Below are positions 56,776 through 64,000 of a DNA stretch of 64,000 bases, piece by piece. The notes under the pieces are model-generated. The model saw nothing but the letters and a program-made list of their open reading frames with translations, was not told the origin of the DNA and did no database searches. A program made the translations under genes and the position numbers. The stretch is from Treponema sp. (lineage in GTDB: Bacteria; Spirochaetota; Spirochaetia; Treponematales; Treponemataceae). Positions within the stretch are counted from its first letter, which is position 1, and the number at the start of each line of letters is the position of its first letter. Where the stretch lies: positions 1-64,000 of the forward strand of contig JAGCNW010000015.1 of NCBI GenBank assembly GCA_017645785.1, written 5' to 3'.

Positions 56776-57261
56776 TTAGTCTTTCTTTTCTGTTTTTTCA
56801 GCCTTTTTAACCTCGACGACAGAGCCGCCGGCCTTTTCAACCTTTTCTTTGGCAGACTTTGAAATCTTGTCAACAGAAACAGTCACTTTCTTTGTGATGT
56901 TGCCTGTTCCCAAGACCTTTACCAAAGCCTTCTTTGACTTGACGAGATTCTTGGCAATGAGAGTTTCCTTGCTTACTGTCTCGCCGTCGGCATACTTAGC
57001 CTCGATGTCAGAAAGGTTTACAACGTCATACTCAACCTTAAAAGGATAGTTTGAGAAACCGCGCTGGGCAATGCGGCGATAAAGAGGCATCTGTCCGCCT
57101 TCAAAGCCTACATAAGGCTGGGGCGAACCGCTTCTTGACTGGGCGCCTTTGTTACCCTTTCCGGCTGTCGTTCCGAGTCCTGATGAAGAGCCGCGGCCGA
57201 CAATTTTTCTCTTTTTGTTCGCTCCTACGGGAGCTGTCAATACTGGATTGTACTCTGCCAT
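56776..57261 (-). CDS. rplO: 50S ribosomal protein L15
   Basis: 161 residues. RGSSSGLGTTAGKGNKGAQSR and GFEGGQMPLYRRIAQRGF are uL15 signatures; a Lys/Glu tail of about 15 residues is extra. The ATG overlaps the rpmD stop. Confidence 0.97.
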   Translation of the reverse strand: MAEYNPVLTAPVGANKKRKIVGRGSSSGLGTTAGKGNKGAQSRSGSPQPYVGFEGGQMPLYRRIAQRGFSNYPFKVEYDVVNLSDIEAKYADGETVSKETLIAKNLVKSKKALVKVLGTGNITKKVTVSVDKISKSAKEKVEKAGGSVVEVKKAEKTEKKD

Positions 57262-57443
57262 TACTGGATCTCCTCAACTTTTACAAGGTGAGCCACAGAG
57301 GCCACCGCTCCGCGTACAGAAGGAATGTCTTCCTGCACTACAGAGGAACTGATTTTCTTTAATCCTAAACTGCGGACAGTAGCGCGCTTGGCGGGCTTTT
57401 GTCCGATAACGCTTTTCACAAGTGTAATCTTAAGTTTTGCCAT
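57261..57443 (-). CDS. rpmD: 50S ribosomal protein L30
   Basis: 60 residues from the ATG at 57443 ([14 protein letters not shown]), 2 bases after the rpsE stop. uL30 core [21 protein letters not shown] is clear. Confidence 0.96.
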   Translation of the reverse strand: MAKLKITLVKSVIGQKPAKRATVRSLGLKKISSSVVQEDIPSVRGAVASVAHLVKVEEIQ

Positions 57444-57445
57444 GA

Positions 57446-57961
57446 TTAACCCCACATCTCGCTGAGAGTCTTGCCTCTGTTCTTGGCTACTGTCGCCGCG
57501 TCAAGCATGTGCTCGATGGCGTCGAAAGTGGCGCGAACTACGTTTACAGAGGCGCTCGAACCGAGTGACTTGGAAATGATGTCGGTAACTCCGGCCGCGT
57601 CCATAATGGCGCGAACAGGGCCGCCGGCGATGATTCCAGTACCGGCGCTGGCCGGGCGCAAAAGAACTTCTGAGCTCTTGTACTTACCGATGATGTCGTG
57701 CGGAACAGTTCCGCGCTTAATCGGAAGAGTTACAAGATTTCTCTTGGCGCGGTCAAGGCTCTTTTTGATAGCCTCGGTAACGTCATTGGCCTTGCCAAAT
57801 CCGTATCCAACGCGTCCCTTCTGGTCGCCTACAACGCTGAGCGCCGCGAAAGACATTCTGCGTCCGCCCTTTACAGTCTTAGAAGTTCTGTTAAGAGTTA
57901 CAAGTTTTTCAACGAACTCTTTTTCTTTAGGCTCTTTGTCAAATTTATTCTGGCGTTCCAT
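57446..57961 (-). CDS. rpsE: 30S ribosomal protein S5
   Basis: 171 residues. [27 protein letters not shown] and [17 protein letters not shown] are uS5 signatures. Standard position between rplR and rpmD. Confidence 0.97.
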   Translation of the reverse strand: MERQNKFDKEPKEKEFVEKLVTLNRTSKTVKGGRRMSFAALSVVGDQKGRVGYGFGKANDVTEAIKKSLDRAKRNLVTLPIKRGTVPHDIIGKYKSSEVLLRPASAGTGIIAGGPVRAIMDAAGVTDIISKSLGSSASVNVVRATFDAIEHMLDAATVAKNRGKTLSEMWG

Positions 57962-57969
57962 AGTATCTC

Positions 57970-58332
57970 CTAGAATATGATGCCCGCTTTGCGGGTACCG
58001 TCAGCAAGAGCCTTTACAACGCCGTGATAAAGATAACCGTTGCGGTCAAAAACCACAGTGGTGATGTTCTTTTCCTTGAGGCGCTGGCCAAAAGCTTCGC
58101 CAAGTTTTGCGGCGCCTTCAACTGTCGGCTTTACGCTCGCAAAATCTTTTTCCATCGTAGAAATGGCGGCAAGAGTCTTTCCCTCGTCGTCATTGATTAC
58201 CTGAACATAAAGGTTCTTGTTGCTGCGAGTTACTGTCATGCGGGGGCGCTCAGCCGTTCCGTAAACAGTCTTGCGAATGTGAACCTTTCTGTGAAGGCGC
58301 TTTCTATCTTTGTCGTTAAGTTTTCTAATCAT
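57970..58332 (-). CDS. rplR: 50S ribosomal protein L18
   Basis: 120 residues. [20 protein letters not shown] and the C-terminal [17 protein letters not shown] identify uL18, a 5S rRNA binder. Confidence 0.97.
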   Translation of the reverse strand: MIRKLNDKDRKRLHRKVHIRKTVYGTAERPRMTVTRSNKNLYVQVINDDEGKTLAAISTMEKDFASVKPTVEGAAKLGEAFGQRLKEKNITTVVFDRNGYLYHGVVKALADGTRKAGIIF

Positions 58333-58343
58333 ATCGCCCGCCT

Positions 58344-58883
58344 TTATTTAACGCCAGTCTTACCGACTTTGCGTCTAATAACTTCAGTTGAATAGCGGAT
58401 TCCCTTTCCTTTGTAAGGCTCGGGAAGGCGCAACTTGCGGATTTGGGCGCAGAATTCGCCGATTTGCTGCTTGTTGATTCCTGACACATCAATCTTTCCA
58501 GACGGGTCGGCGGCAACAGTCAATCCTTCCGGAATGACAGCGATGAAATCGTTTGAATAGCCCAAGTTCATAACCAATTCTTTGCCCTTGACTTCGGCGC
58601 GGAAACCAACGCCATTGATGACCAAAGACTTGGTGAAGCCCGTTGTGACGCCCTTCACCATATCATTGATGAGAGCGCGGTACAAACCGTGGTCGGCATT
58701 GGCCTGGCGGCTTGAGTTAAGAGTTTTAACCGTAACTTCGTTGTTCTCAAAGGCAACTTCAACATTCTTGCTGAACTTCTGCTTGAGTTCGCCCTTGGCT
58801 CCCTTTACAGAAATCTCGTTGTCCTTAATCGCAACTGTTACGCCTGCAGGAACGGCAACAGGAAGTTTTCCAATCTTAGACAT
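58344..58883 (-). CDS. rplF: 50S ribosomal protein L6
   Basis: 179 residues. [14 protein letters not shown] at the N-terminus and the conserved [12 protein letters not shown] near the C-terminus mark uL6. Confidence 0.97.
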   Translation of the reverse strand: MSKIGKLPVAVPAGVTVAIKDNEISVKGAKGELKQKFSKNVEVAFENNEVTVKTLNSSRQANADHGLYRALINDMVKGVTTGFTKSLVINGVGFRAEVKGKELVMNLGYSNDFIAVIPEGLTVAADPSGKIDVSGINKQQIGEFCAQIRKLRLPEPYKGKGIRYSTEVIRRKVGKTGVK

Positions 58884-58895
58884 TTTCTTCCTCCC

Positions 58896-59294
58896 TTACC
58901 AAACTTTGCAGACTAATTCGCCGCCGACCATCTTTTCTGACGCTTTCTTTCCGGTTGTAACGCCAGCTGATGTCGAAACGATTACTGAACCGTATCCGTT
59001 GCGGACGCGGGGCAGATCTTTATAACCTGAATAAACACGGCGGCCAGGAGTTGAAATCTTTTCAATGCCGTGGATAACCGGTTCATTCTTGTCATCATAC
59101 TTGAGGAAGATGCGGATTGTGTTCTTTCCTTCTTCCTGAACTTTCTTGAAGTTTTTGATGTATCCTTCAGTCTTGAGGATTTTAACAATTTCCAACTTCA
59201 ACTTTGACGCCGGGATATCCACTTTCTCGTGGCGGGCCATCACCGCATTGCGGATTTTTGTAAGCATATCTGCTACTGGATCTGATGCGCTCAT
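58896..59294 (-). CDS. rpsH: 30S ribosomal protein S8
   Basis: 132 residues. [19 protein letters not shown] and the C-terminal [11 protein letters not shown] block (here [13 protein letters not shown]) are uS8 signatures. Confidence 0.97.
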   Translation of the reverse strand: MSASDPVADMLTKIRNAVMARHEKVDIPASKLKLEIVKILKTEGYIKNFKKVQEEGKNTIRIFLKYDDKNEPVIHGIEKISTPGRRVYSGYKDLPRVRNGYGSVIVSTSAGVTTGKKASEKMVGGELVCKVW

Positions 59295-59310
59295 ATTACT
59301 TCTCCTACCA

Positions 59311-59496
59311 CTACCAACTTGACTTTGTTACGCCGGGTAACAAACCTTCACTAGCATACTTGCGGAAGCAAAGACGGCACATCTTGAACTTGCGGAGATA
59401 TCCTCTCGGACGGCCGCAAAGTTGGCACCTGTTGTACTGACGAGTCGAGTACTTGGGAGCGCGCTTTGCCTTGATAATCATCGATTTTTTAGCCAT
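59311..59496 (-). CDS. rpsN: 30S ribosomal protein S14, zinc-binding type
   Basis: 61 residues. Short (type Z) uS14 with two CxxC pairs: [14 protein letters not shown] and [10 protein letters not shown], ending LPGVTKSSW. Confidence 0.97.
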   Translation of the reverse strand: MAKKSMIIKAKRAPKYSTRQYNRCQLCGRPRGYLRKFKMCRLCFRKYASEGLLPGVTKSSW

Positions 59497-59507
59497 GACT
59501 TCCTCGT

Positions 59508-60059
59508 TTACTTTCTAAAGGGCATATTGAACTTGTTAAGCAAGGCGCGAGCCTCGTTGTCAGTTCTTGCGCTTGTTACGATTGTGATATTCATGCCCGC
59601 AATCTTAGTGATCTTGTCAAAGTCGATTTCGGGGAAAATGATCTGTTCCGTAACACCAAGAGAGAAATTTCCGTGACCGTCAAAGCCAGTCGCCTTGATG
59701 CCGCGGAAGTCCTTAACGCGCGGAAGGGCAACGTTGATCAAGCGGTCCAAAAATTCATACATAATTGTTCCGCGCAACGTTACCATAGCGCCGATTTCTG
59801 CGCCCTCACGAAGTTTGAAGTTGGCAATCGATTTCTTTGCCTTTGTCTTGACCGCTTTCTGACCTGTGATTTGTGTCAAGTCAGCAACTGCGGCATCAAG
59901 AAGTTTCTTATTTCCGAGAGCTTCGCCAACGCCCATGCTCACAACGATCTTTTTAATCGCAGGAATCTGCATGGGTGATGTATATCCCAACTCCTTGAAG
60001 AGTTCGGGAGCGATAGTGTCTTTATAGACTTTCTTAAGCCGGGGTACGTAATTAGCCAT
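59508..60059 (-). CDS. rplE: 50S ribosomal protein L5
   Basis: 183 residues from the ATG at 60059 ([14 protein letters not shown]), which overlaps the rplX stop (TAATG); an upstream in-frame start would intrude into rpl[14 protein letters not shown] and FPEIDFDKI are uL5 signatures. Confidence 0.96.
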   Translation of the reverse strand: MANYVPRLKKVYKDTIAPELFKELGYTSPMQIPAIKKIVVSMGVGEALGNKKLLDAAVADLTQITGQKAVKTKAKKSIANFKLREGAEIGAMVTLRGTIMYEFLDRLINVALPRVKDFRGIKATGFDGHGNFSLGVTEQIIFPEIDFDKITKIAGMNITIVTSARTDNEARALLNKFNMPFRK

Positions 60060-60376
60060 TATAGCGTTTCTCCACATTTGCGGCAGACGCGAATTTTCTT
60101 GTCTCCGTCAAGCTTATAACCAATTTTTACAGGACGGTTGCATTTTTTGCAAACGATGCCTACATTTGAAATATGAATAGGCGCCTCAATTTCAGCGATG
60201 CCGCCGGCATCCTGTTGGCTGCGTCTCTTCATAGCCTTCTTTACCATGTTCACGCCAGAAACGATTACCGCGTCTTTCTTGGTAAGAACCTGGACAACCT
60301 TTCCTTGCTTGCCCTTGTCCTTTCCTGTAAGAACTTGTACTGTATCGTCTTTGTGAATCTTGAATTTCTTAAGCAT
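60059..60376 (-). CDS. rplX: 50S ribosomal protein L24
   Basis: 105 residues. KOW motif ([20 protein letters not shown]) and a C-terminal zinc-ribbon-like CKKC...CRKC pair, as in many spirochaetal and Gram-positive L24 proteins. Confidence 0.96.
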   Translation of the reverse strand: MLKKFKIHKDDTVQVLTGKDKGKQGKVVQVLTKKDAVIVSGVNMVKKAMKRRSQQDAGGIAEIEAPIHISNVGIVCKKCNRPVKIGYKLDGDKKIRVCRKCGETL

Positions 60377-60388
60377 ACCTTACACTCC

Positions 60389-60757
60389 TTACAGAACTTC
60401 CGGAGCCAACGAAATGATCTTCATGTAATCTTTGTCACGAAGTTCGCGAGCAACGGGTCCAAAAATACGCTTTCCAACGGGGTTCTTGGAATCGTCTACA
60501 ATTACGCAGGCGTTGTCGTCAAAACGGATGTATGTTCCGTCCGGGCGGCGGTATTCCTTGGCTTGGCGGACGATAACCGCCTTCTTAATAGAACCCTTCT
60601 TAATTGTCGACGTAGGAATGGCTTCTTTGATGGCCACTACTACGATGTCGCCGATACCAGCATAGCGGCGGTGTGTTCCGCCGAGCACCTTGATGCACTG
60701 GGCAATCTTGGCGCCGGAGTTGTCGGCTACTGTCATGCATGACTGCATCTGAATCAT
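60389..60757 (-). CDS. rplN: 50S ribosomal protein L14
   Basis: 122 residues. [10 protein letters not shown] and [22 protein letters not shown] are uL14 hallmarks. Confidence 0.97.
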   Translation of the reverse strand: MIQMQSCMTVADNSGAKIAQCIKVLGGTHRRYAGIGDIVVVAIKEAIPTSTIKKGSIKKAVIVRQAKEYRRPDGTYIRFDDNACVIVDDSKNPVGKRIFGPVARELRDKDYMKIISLAPEVL

Positions 60758-60769
60758 AATCTTAACTCC

Positions 60770-61039
60770 TTACTTCGCTCGTTCAACGATTGATTCCAAG
60801 CGCCAGCGCTTGTCTTTGCTCAAGGGGCGGCTCTCGACGATTTTTACTGTGTCGCCAATGTGGGCTTCGTTCTTTTCGTCGTGCGCCTTGCACTTCTTGC
60901 TTTTGGTAACATATTTCTTGTAAAGAGGATCCATGCGCTTTGTAGTGATTGTTACGACGATGGTCTTGTCCATTTTGTCGCTAGTTACAAGTCCTACATA
61001 AGAGCGCTTGGCTTTTTTAACTTTCTTTTCTTCTGCCAT
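60770..61039 (-). CDS. rpsQ: 30S ribosomal protein S17
   Basis: 89 residues. [18 protein letters not shown], the KAHDE segment and [19 protein letters not shown] identify uS17. Confidence 0.97.
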   Translation of the reverse strand: MAEEKKVKKAKRSYVGLVTSDKMDKTIVVTITTKRMDPLYKKYVTKSKKCKAHDEKNEAHIGDTVKIVESRPLSKDKRWRLESIVERAK

Positions 61040-61049
61040 GGGTCAACTC

Positions 61050-61283
61050 CTACTTCTTTGCTTCAGCGCCTTCGGCCTTTTGGGCGGCGGCTTTCTGAGT
61101 GATGAACGTATTCAAGCGGGCGATTTCGCGGCGCATGTTGCGTTTTTCCATCGGATTGTCTACATGAGAAACAATCATCTTGAATCTCAATTCCATGTAT
61201 TTCTGCTTAAGCTCGTCACGGCGGGCAACCAATTCGGCATAAGACAGTTCTTTGTCAGCATTCTTTTTCTTTGAATCAGCCAT
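61050..61283 (-). CDS. rpmC: 50S ribosomal protein L29
   Basis: 77 residues. ELRFKMIVSHVDNPMEKRNMRREIARL is the uL29 pattern. Lys-rich N-terminal and Ala/Glu C-terminal extensions. Confidence 0.95.
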   Translation of the reverse strand: MADSKKKNADKELSYAELVARRDELKQKYMELRFKMIVSHVDNPMEKRNMRREIARLNTFITQKAAAQKAEGAEAKK

Positions 61284-61295
61284 CTTATTCCTCCG

Positions 61296-61715
61296 TTACG
61301 CGTGTGTGGGCCTAAAAGCAATCTTTGTCAAAACCGGCAATTTGGCGCTGGCCAAGCGCAAGGCTTGTTCGGCCAACTTAATGTCAACTCCGCCAATTTC
61401 AAACAAAATCATTCCGGGCTTGAGATTGGCAGCCCAGAATTCAGGGGCGCCTTTACCCTTACCCATGCGGACTTCGGCCGGCTTCTTAGAGATCGGCTTG
61501 TCCGGGAATACACGAATCCAAATATTGCCTTTGCGGTCAAGCTTGCGGCTGATGGCTACACGGCAGGCTTCGATAACGCGAGCGTTGAGCCAAGCCGGTT
61601 CCATAGCGACCAAAGCGATTTCGCCAAAGTCAATATGATTGTCGCGGGTCGCAAAACCATGCGACTTGCCGCGCTGCACCTTGCGGTGCATTACTCTTTT
61701 TGGTGCGAGAGGCAT
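61296..61715 (-). CDS. rplP: 50S ribosomal protein L16
   Basis: 139 residues. N-terminal PKRVMHRKVQRGKSHG, ARVIEACRVAISR and the RMGKGKGAPEFWAA loop are uL16 signatures; the A-site finger protein of the large subunit. Confidence 0.97.
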   Translation of the reverse strand: MPLAPKRVMHRKVQRGKSHGFATRDNHIDFGEIALVAMEPAWLNARVIEACRVAISRKLDRKGNIWIRVFPDKPISKKPAEVRMGKGKGAPEFWAANLKPGMILFEIGGVDIKLAEQALRLASAKLPVLTKIAFRPTHA

Positions 61716-61718
61716 CGT

Positions 61719-62477
61719 TTAACTCCTTGCCTTTGCGACAGTATCTTTTGTCTGCTTTTCAGACTCAGACTTATCAGAAGAACGCTGAGGACGGTCGCGT
61801 CTTGGCTTTCTTACCATCTGACCCGCATCTTCGTTCTGCTCGTGACCATAGTTCATTCCGTTGTAAACCCAAACTTTTACGCCAATCTTGCCGTAAGTTG
61901 TAAGGGCTTCGAACGTGCCATAGTCAATGTCAGCGCGAAGAGTGTGAAGAGGAACGCGTCCTTCCTTGTGTTCCTCTGTCCTTTTCATTTCAGCTCCGCC
62001 GAGACGTCCGGCCAAGCGAATCTTGATTCCCTGGGCTCCGGCGCGCATGGCGTTGGAGGCTGACTGCTTGAGAGCCTTGCGGAACGAGCCGCGGCCCATA
62101 AGCTGGCGGCCGATATTCTGGGCAATCAAAGAAGCGTTCAAATCACCGCGTTTGATTTCTTTAATCTTGATCTGAACTTTCTTTGTAAGCTGCTTTTGAA
62201 TGTCAGCGCTGATTTTTTCAATTGTCGCTCCCTTTACGCCGATGATGACACCGGGGCGAGCAGTGTGAATTACGATAGTAACACGCTGCGGGTGGCGAAC
62301 AATTTCTATTTCGGCAATATCCGCTCCCTTGCATTCAGGAAGGTCTCCGACCAACTTTCTGATCTTAAAATCTTCCAAAACCAAGTCTGCGTATTCGCGA
62401 GGATCCGCATACCAACGGGACTGCCATGTTTTGTTTACGCCCAAGCGCAAACCAATCGGATTAACTTTCTGACCCAC
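61719..62477 (-). CDS. rpsC: 30S ribosomal protein S3
   Basis: 252 residues. [21 protein letters not shown], the KH domain [14 protein letters not shown], and [15 protein letters not shown]. The C-terminal 30 residues are a charged Arg/Lys/Ser extension. Confidence 0.97.
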   Translation of the reverse strand: MGQKVNPIGLRLGVNKTWQSRWYADPREYADLVLEDFKIRKLVGDLPECKGADIAEIEIVRHPQRVTIVIHTARPGVIIGVKGATIEKISADIQKQLTKKVQIKIKEIKRGDLNASLIAQNIGRQLMGRGSFRKALKQSASNAMRAGAQGIKIRLAGRLGGAEMKRTEEHKEGRVPLHTLRADIDYGTFEALTTYGKIGVKVWVYNGMNYGHEQNEDAGQMVRKPRRDRPQRSSDKSESEKQTKDTVAKARS

Positions 62478-62480
62478 TTT

Positions 62481-62837
62481 TTATTCCCCCGCCTTTTCAG
62501 CAACAGTGACGGTAATATGACACATGCGTTTGAGCAACTGATCGGCTCTTCCGCGAGCGCGGCACCAAATTCTCTTGAGTCTGGGGCCTTCGTCTACGCG
62601 AATCTCTTTTACATAGAGCATGTCTTCATCCAACTTGTCGTTAGCAACAAGCGCGTTGGCCATGGCAGACTTGAGAGTCTTGCCGATGAGCTTGGCGCCT
62701 TTCTGCGGCATGTTTTCAAGAACAGCCACGGCTTTTGAACAAGGCATTCTGGAAATTGCGTGAGCTACAGGGCGAACCTTTGTAGGAGACGCAATAAGGA
62801 ATTTTGTAGTGGCTACATAGCCTTTTGTTTCTGCCAT
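62481..62837 (-). CDS. rplV: 50S ribosomal protein L22
   Basis: 118 residues from the ATG at 62837 (MAETKGYVATTKFL), spaced properly from AAGGTGG; a GTG three codons earlier falls in that site. RVDEGPRLKRIWCRARGRA is the uL22 core; its loop lines the exit tunnel. Confidence 0.96.
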   Translation of the reverse strand: MAETKGYVATTKFLIASPTKVRPVAHAISRMPCSKAVAVLENMPQKGAKLIGKTLKSAMANALVANDKLDEDMLYVKEIRVDEGPRLKRIWCRARGRADQLLKRMCHITVTVAEKAGE

Positions 62838-62848
62838 AATATCCACCT

Positions 62849-63154
62849 TTATTTACCAGCCGCGGCAGGAGCCTTAGCGGCAGTTTTATCAGTTCCGCCA
62901 TGTCCGCGGAATACACGTGTAGGAGCAAACTCGCCAAGTTTGTGGCCGACGAGGTTTTCCGTGATGTATACCGGAATCCATGACTTTCCGTTGTGAACAG
63001 AAATGGTGTTTCCAACCATCTCAGGAATAATCGTAGAGCAGCGAGAATATGTTTTAATCATCTTCTTGTCAGCGGCTCCTGACTTATTCATTTCTACAAT
63101 CTTTTTATAGAGCGATTTTTCTACAAAAGGCCCTTTTTTAACAGATCTTGACAC
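62849..63154 (-). CDS. rpsS: 30S ribosomal protein S19
   Basis: 101 residues. [17 protein letters not shown] and [17 protein letters not shown] are uS19 signatures; Ala/Lys-rich tail. Confidence 0.97.
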   Translation of the reverse strand: MSRSVKKGPFVEKSLYKKIVEMNKSGAADKKMIKTYSRCSTIIPEMVGNTISVHNGKSWIPVYITENLVGHKLGEFAPTRVFRGHGGTDKTAAKAPAAAGK

Positions 63155-63168
63155 AGTTAACTCCTAGC

Positions 63169-63993
63169 CTATTTCTTGCGACGTGAAATAATAAAATTGC
63201 TCGACGTCTTGCGCTTGTTGCGAGTTTTGTAACCCTTACAAGGCTGACCCCACGGAGTAACCGGATTGCGTCCCTTACCTGCGCCTTCACCACCACCAAG
63301 CGGGTGATCTACAGGGTTCATCGCCATACCGCGAACAGTAGGACGAACGCCCATCCAGCGACGATGTCCGGCTTTTCCAAGCTGAACGTTCATATGGTCT
63401 TCATTGCCTACAACGCCAATTGTCGCATAGCATCTGGCGTGAACTTTGCGCAATTCGCTTGAAGGGAGGCGGATTACAACATAGTCGCCTTCTTTGGCGG
63501 CAATCTGGGCTGAAGCTCCGGCAGAGCGGGCAAGCTGTCCGCCGCGGCCAAGGTTCAACTCGATGTTATGAATTGTAAAGCCTACCGGAATCTCGCCAAG
63601 CGGCAAAGCGTTTCCAACTGTAGGAGCGGCGTTTTCGCCGGCCATAACCTTCATTCCAACGGTAAGACCTTTGGGCGCGATGATGTAGCGCTTGTCTCCG
63701 TCGGCGTAATAAATCAAAGCGATGTTCGCGCTGCGGTTGGGATCGTATTCAATTGAATGAACAGTTCCCGGAATTCCGTGCTTGTTTCGCTTGAAATCAA
63801 TTATACGGTACTTCTGCTTGTGACCGCCGCCCTGATGGCGCACTGAAATGCGTCCGCCAGCGCCGCGTCCGCCGCGGGAAGTTTTGCCTGAAGTCAATTT
63901 CTTTTCGGGTTTGTCGGCTGTCAGGTCGTCCCTGCGGAGGTCAACACGTCCGCGAGTACCAGGTGTAATTGGCTTAAATACTTTAAGAGCCAT
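63169..63993 (-). CDS. rplB: 50S ribosomal protein L2
   Basis: 274 residues, complete. N-terminal [18 protein letters not shown] and the peptidyl-transferase-centre segment [16 protein letters not shown] with its conserved His. It is the first gene of the superoperon seen here; rplW, rplD, rplC and rpsJ are expected just past the right edge. Confidence 0.97.
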   Translation of the reverse strand: MALKVFKPITPGTRGRVDLRRDDLTADKPEKKLTSGKTSRGGRGAGGRISVRHQGGGHKQKYRIIDFKRNKHGIPGTVHSIEYDPNRSANIALIYYADGDKRYIIAPKGLTVGMKVMAGENAAPTVGNALPLGEIPVGFTIHNIELNLGRGGQLARSAGASAQIAAKEGDYVVIRLPSSELRKVHARCYATIGVVGNEDHMNVQLGKAGHRRWMGVRPTVRGMAMNPVDHPLGGGEGAGKGRNPVTPWGQPCKGYKTRNKRKTSSNFIISRRKK

Positions 63994-64000
63994 CTGATTC

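Noticed and set aside
1-64000. tRNA and rRNA genes
   Set aside because: I looked for T-loop (GGTTCRA) and acceptor-stem patterns and for 16S/23S/5S conserved sequences in the intergenic gaps and found none.

Overview
The window looks like chromosomal DNA of a spirochaete of the Treponema type, probably a gut or rumen commensal (inference). Reasons: a flgM gene with a sigma-28 flagellar promoter, lax spirochaetal lipoboxes, a GTP-dependent PEP carboxykinase, a TrpX-type ABC transporter, the secreted glucanase with its lipoprotein partner, and ribosomal proteins of the bacterial S10-spc-alpha order. I see no rRNA, tRNA, CRISPR array, transposase or prophage structural gene.

Layout. 0.2-6.2 kb (minus): membrane-anchored protein of unknown role, coiled-coil DUF2130 protein, beta-class DNA methyltransferase, 5'-nucleotidase-like lipoprotein, apparently one operon. 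6.2-10.2 kb: TPR protein and TraB-family membrane protein converging on radA. 10.3-10.5 kb: a strong candidate small RNA gene. 10.5-13.9 kb (minus): cysE, a ligand-less iron-ADH homologue, flgM, rsmI. 13.9-18.9 kb: accessory stretch with an XRE repressor, a DinD-like protein, a Nudix-XRE fusion, a CDF metal exporter, small unknowns and a YegP-like protein. 19.1-22.7 kb (minus): fabD-fabG-fabF-fabZ. 22.9-24.8 kb: pckG. 24.9-32.6 kb (minus): HD-GYP protein, M18 aminopeptidase, acetyltransferases, mtnN, a GT4 glycosyltransferase and a UDP-sugar pyrophosphorylase. 32.7-33.6 kb: acyltransferase. 33.7-36.5 kb: TrpX-type ABC transporter. 36.7-40.1 kb: GH16 glucanase and lipoprotein with a divergent AraC regulator. 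40.1-42.3 kb: MinD/FlhG-like ATPase and lgt. 42.4-46.9 kb: CBS-ACT protein, unknown protein, EIIA and transketolase. 47.1-51.8 kb: complete liv transporter. 52.0-64 kb: ribosomal superoperon from rplB to rplQ plus a small zinc-ribbon gene, continuing beyond the right edge.

How it fits together. Fatty-acid elongation genes, a glycerolipid acyltransferase, a glycolipid-type glycosyltransferase and its UDP-sugar supply build the envelope; lgt and many lipoproteins decorate it. PEP carboxykinase, transketolase and the EIIA/CBS operon serve central metabolism; the glucanase cluster suggests plant or fungal beta-glucan use.

Three genome-wide habits stand out. (1) Many promoter-proximal genes have a near-consensus -10 only 6-9 bases before the start codon, so their mRNAs should be leaderless, whereas operon-internal genes have good Shine-Dalgarno sites. 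(2) Intergenic gaps are filled with modular palindromic repeats, several abutting stop codons; one type has a long form with a roughly 65-nt apical extension. (3) Several transcripts carry structured leaders or tails (flgM, CBS-ACT, rpmJ, pckG).
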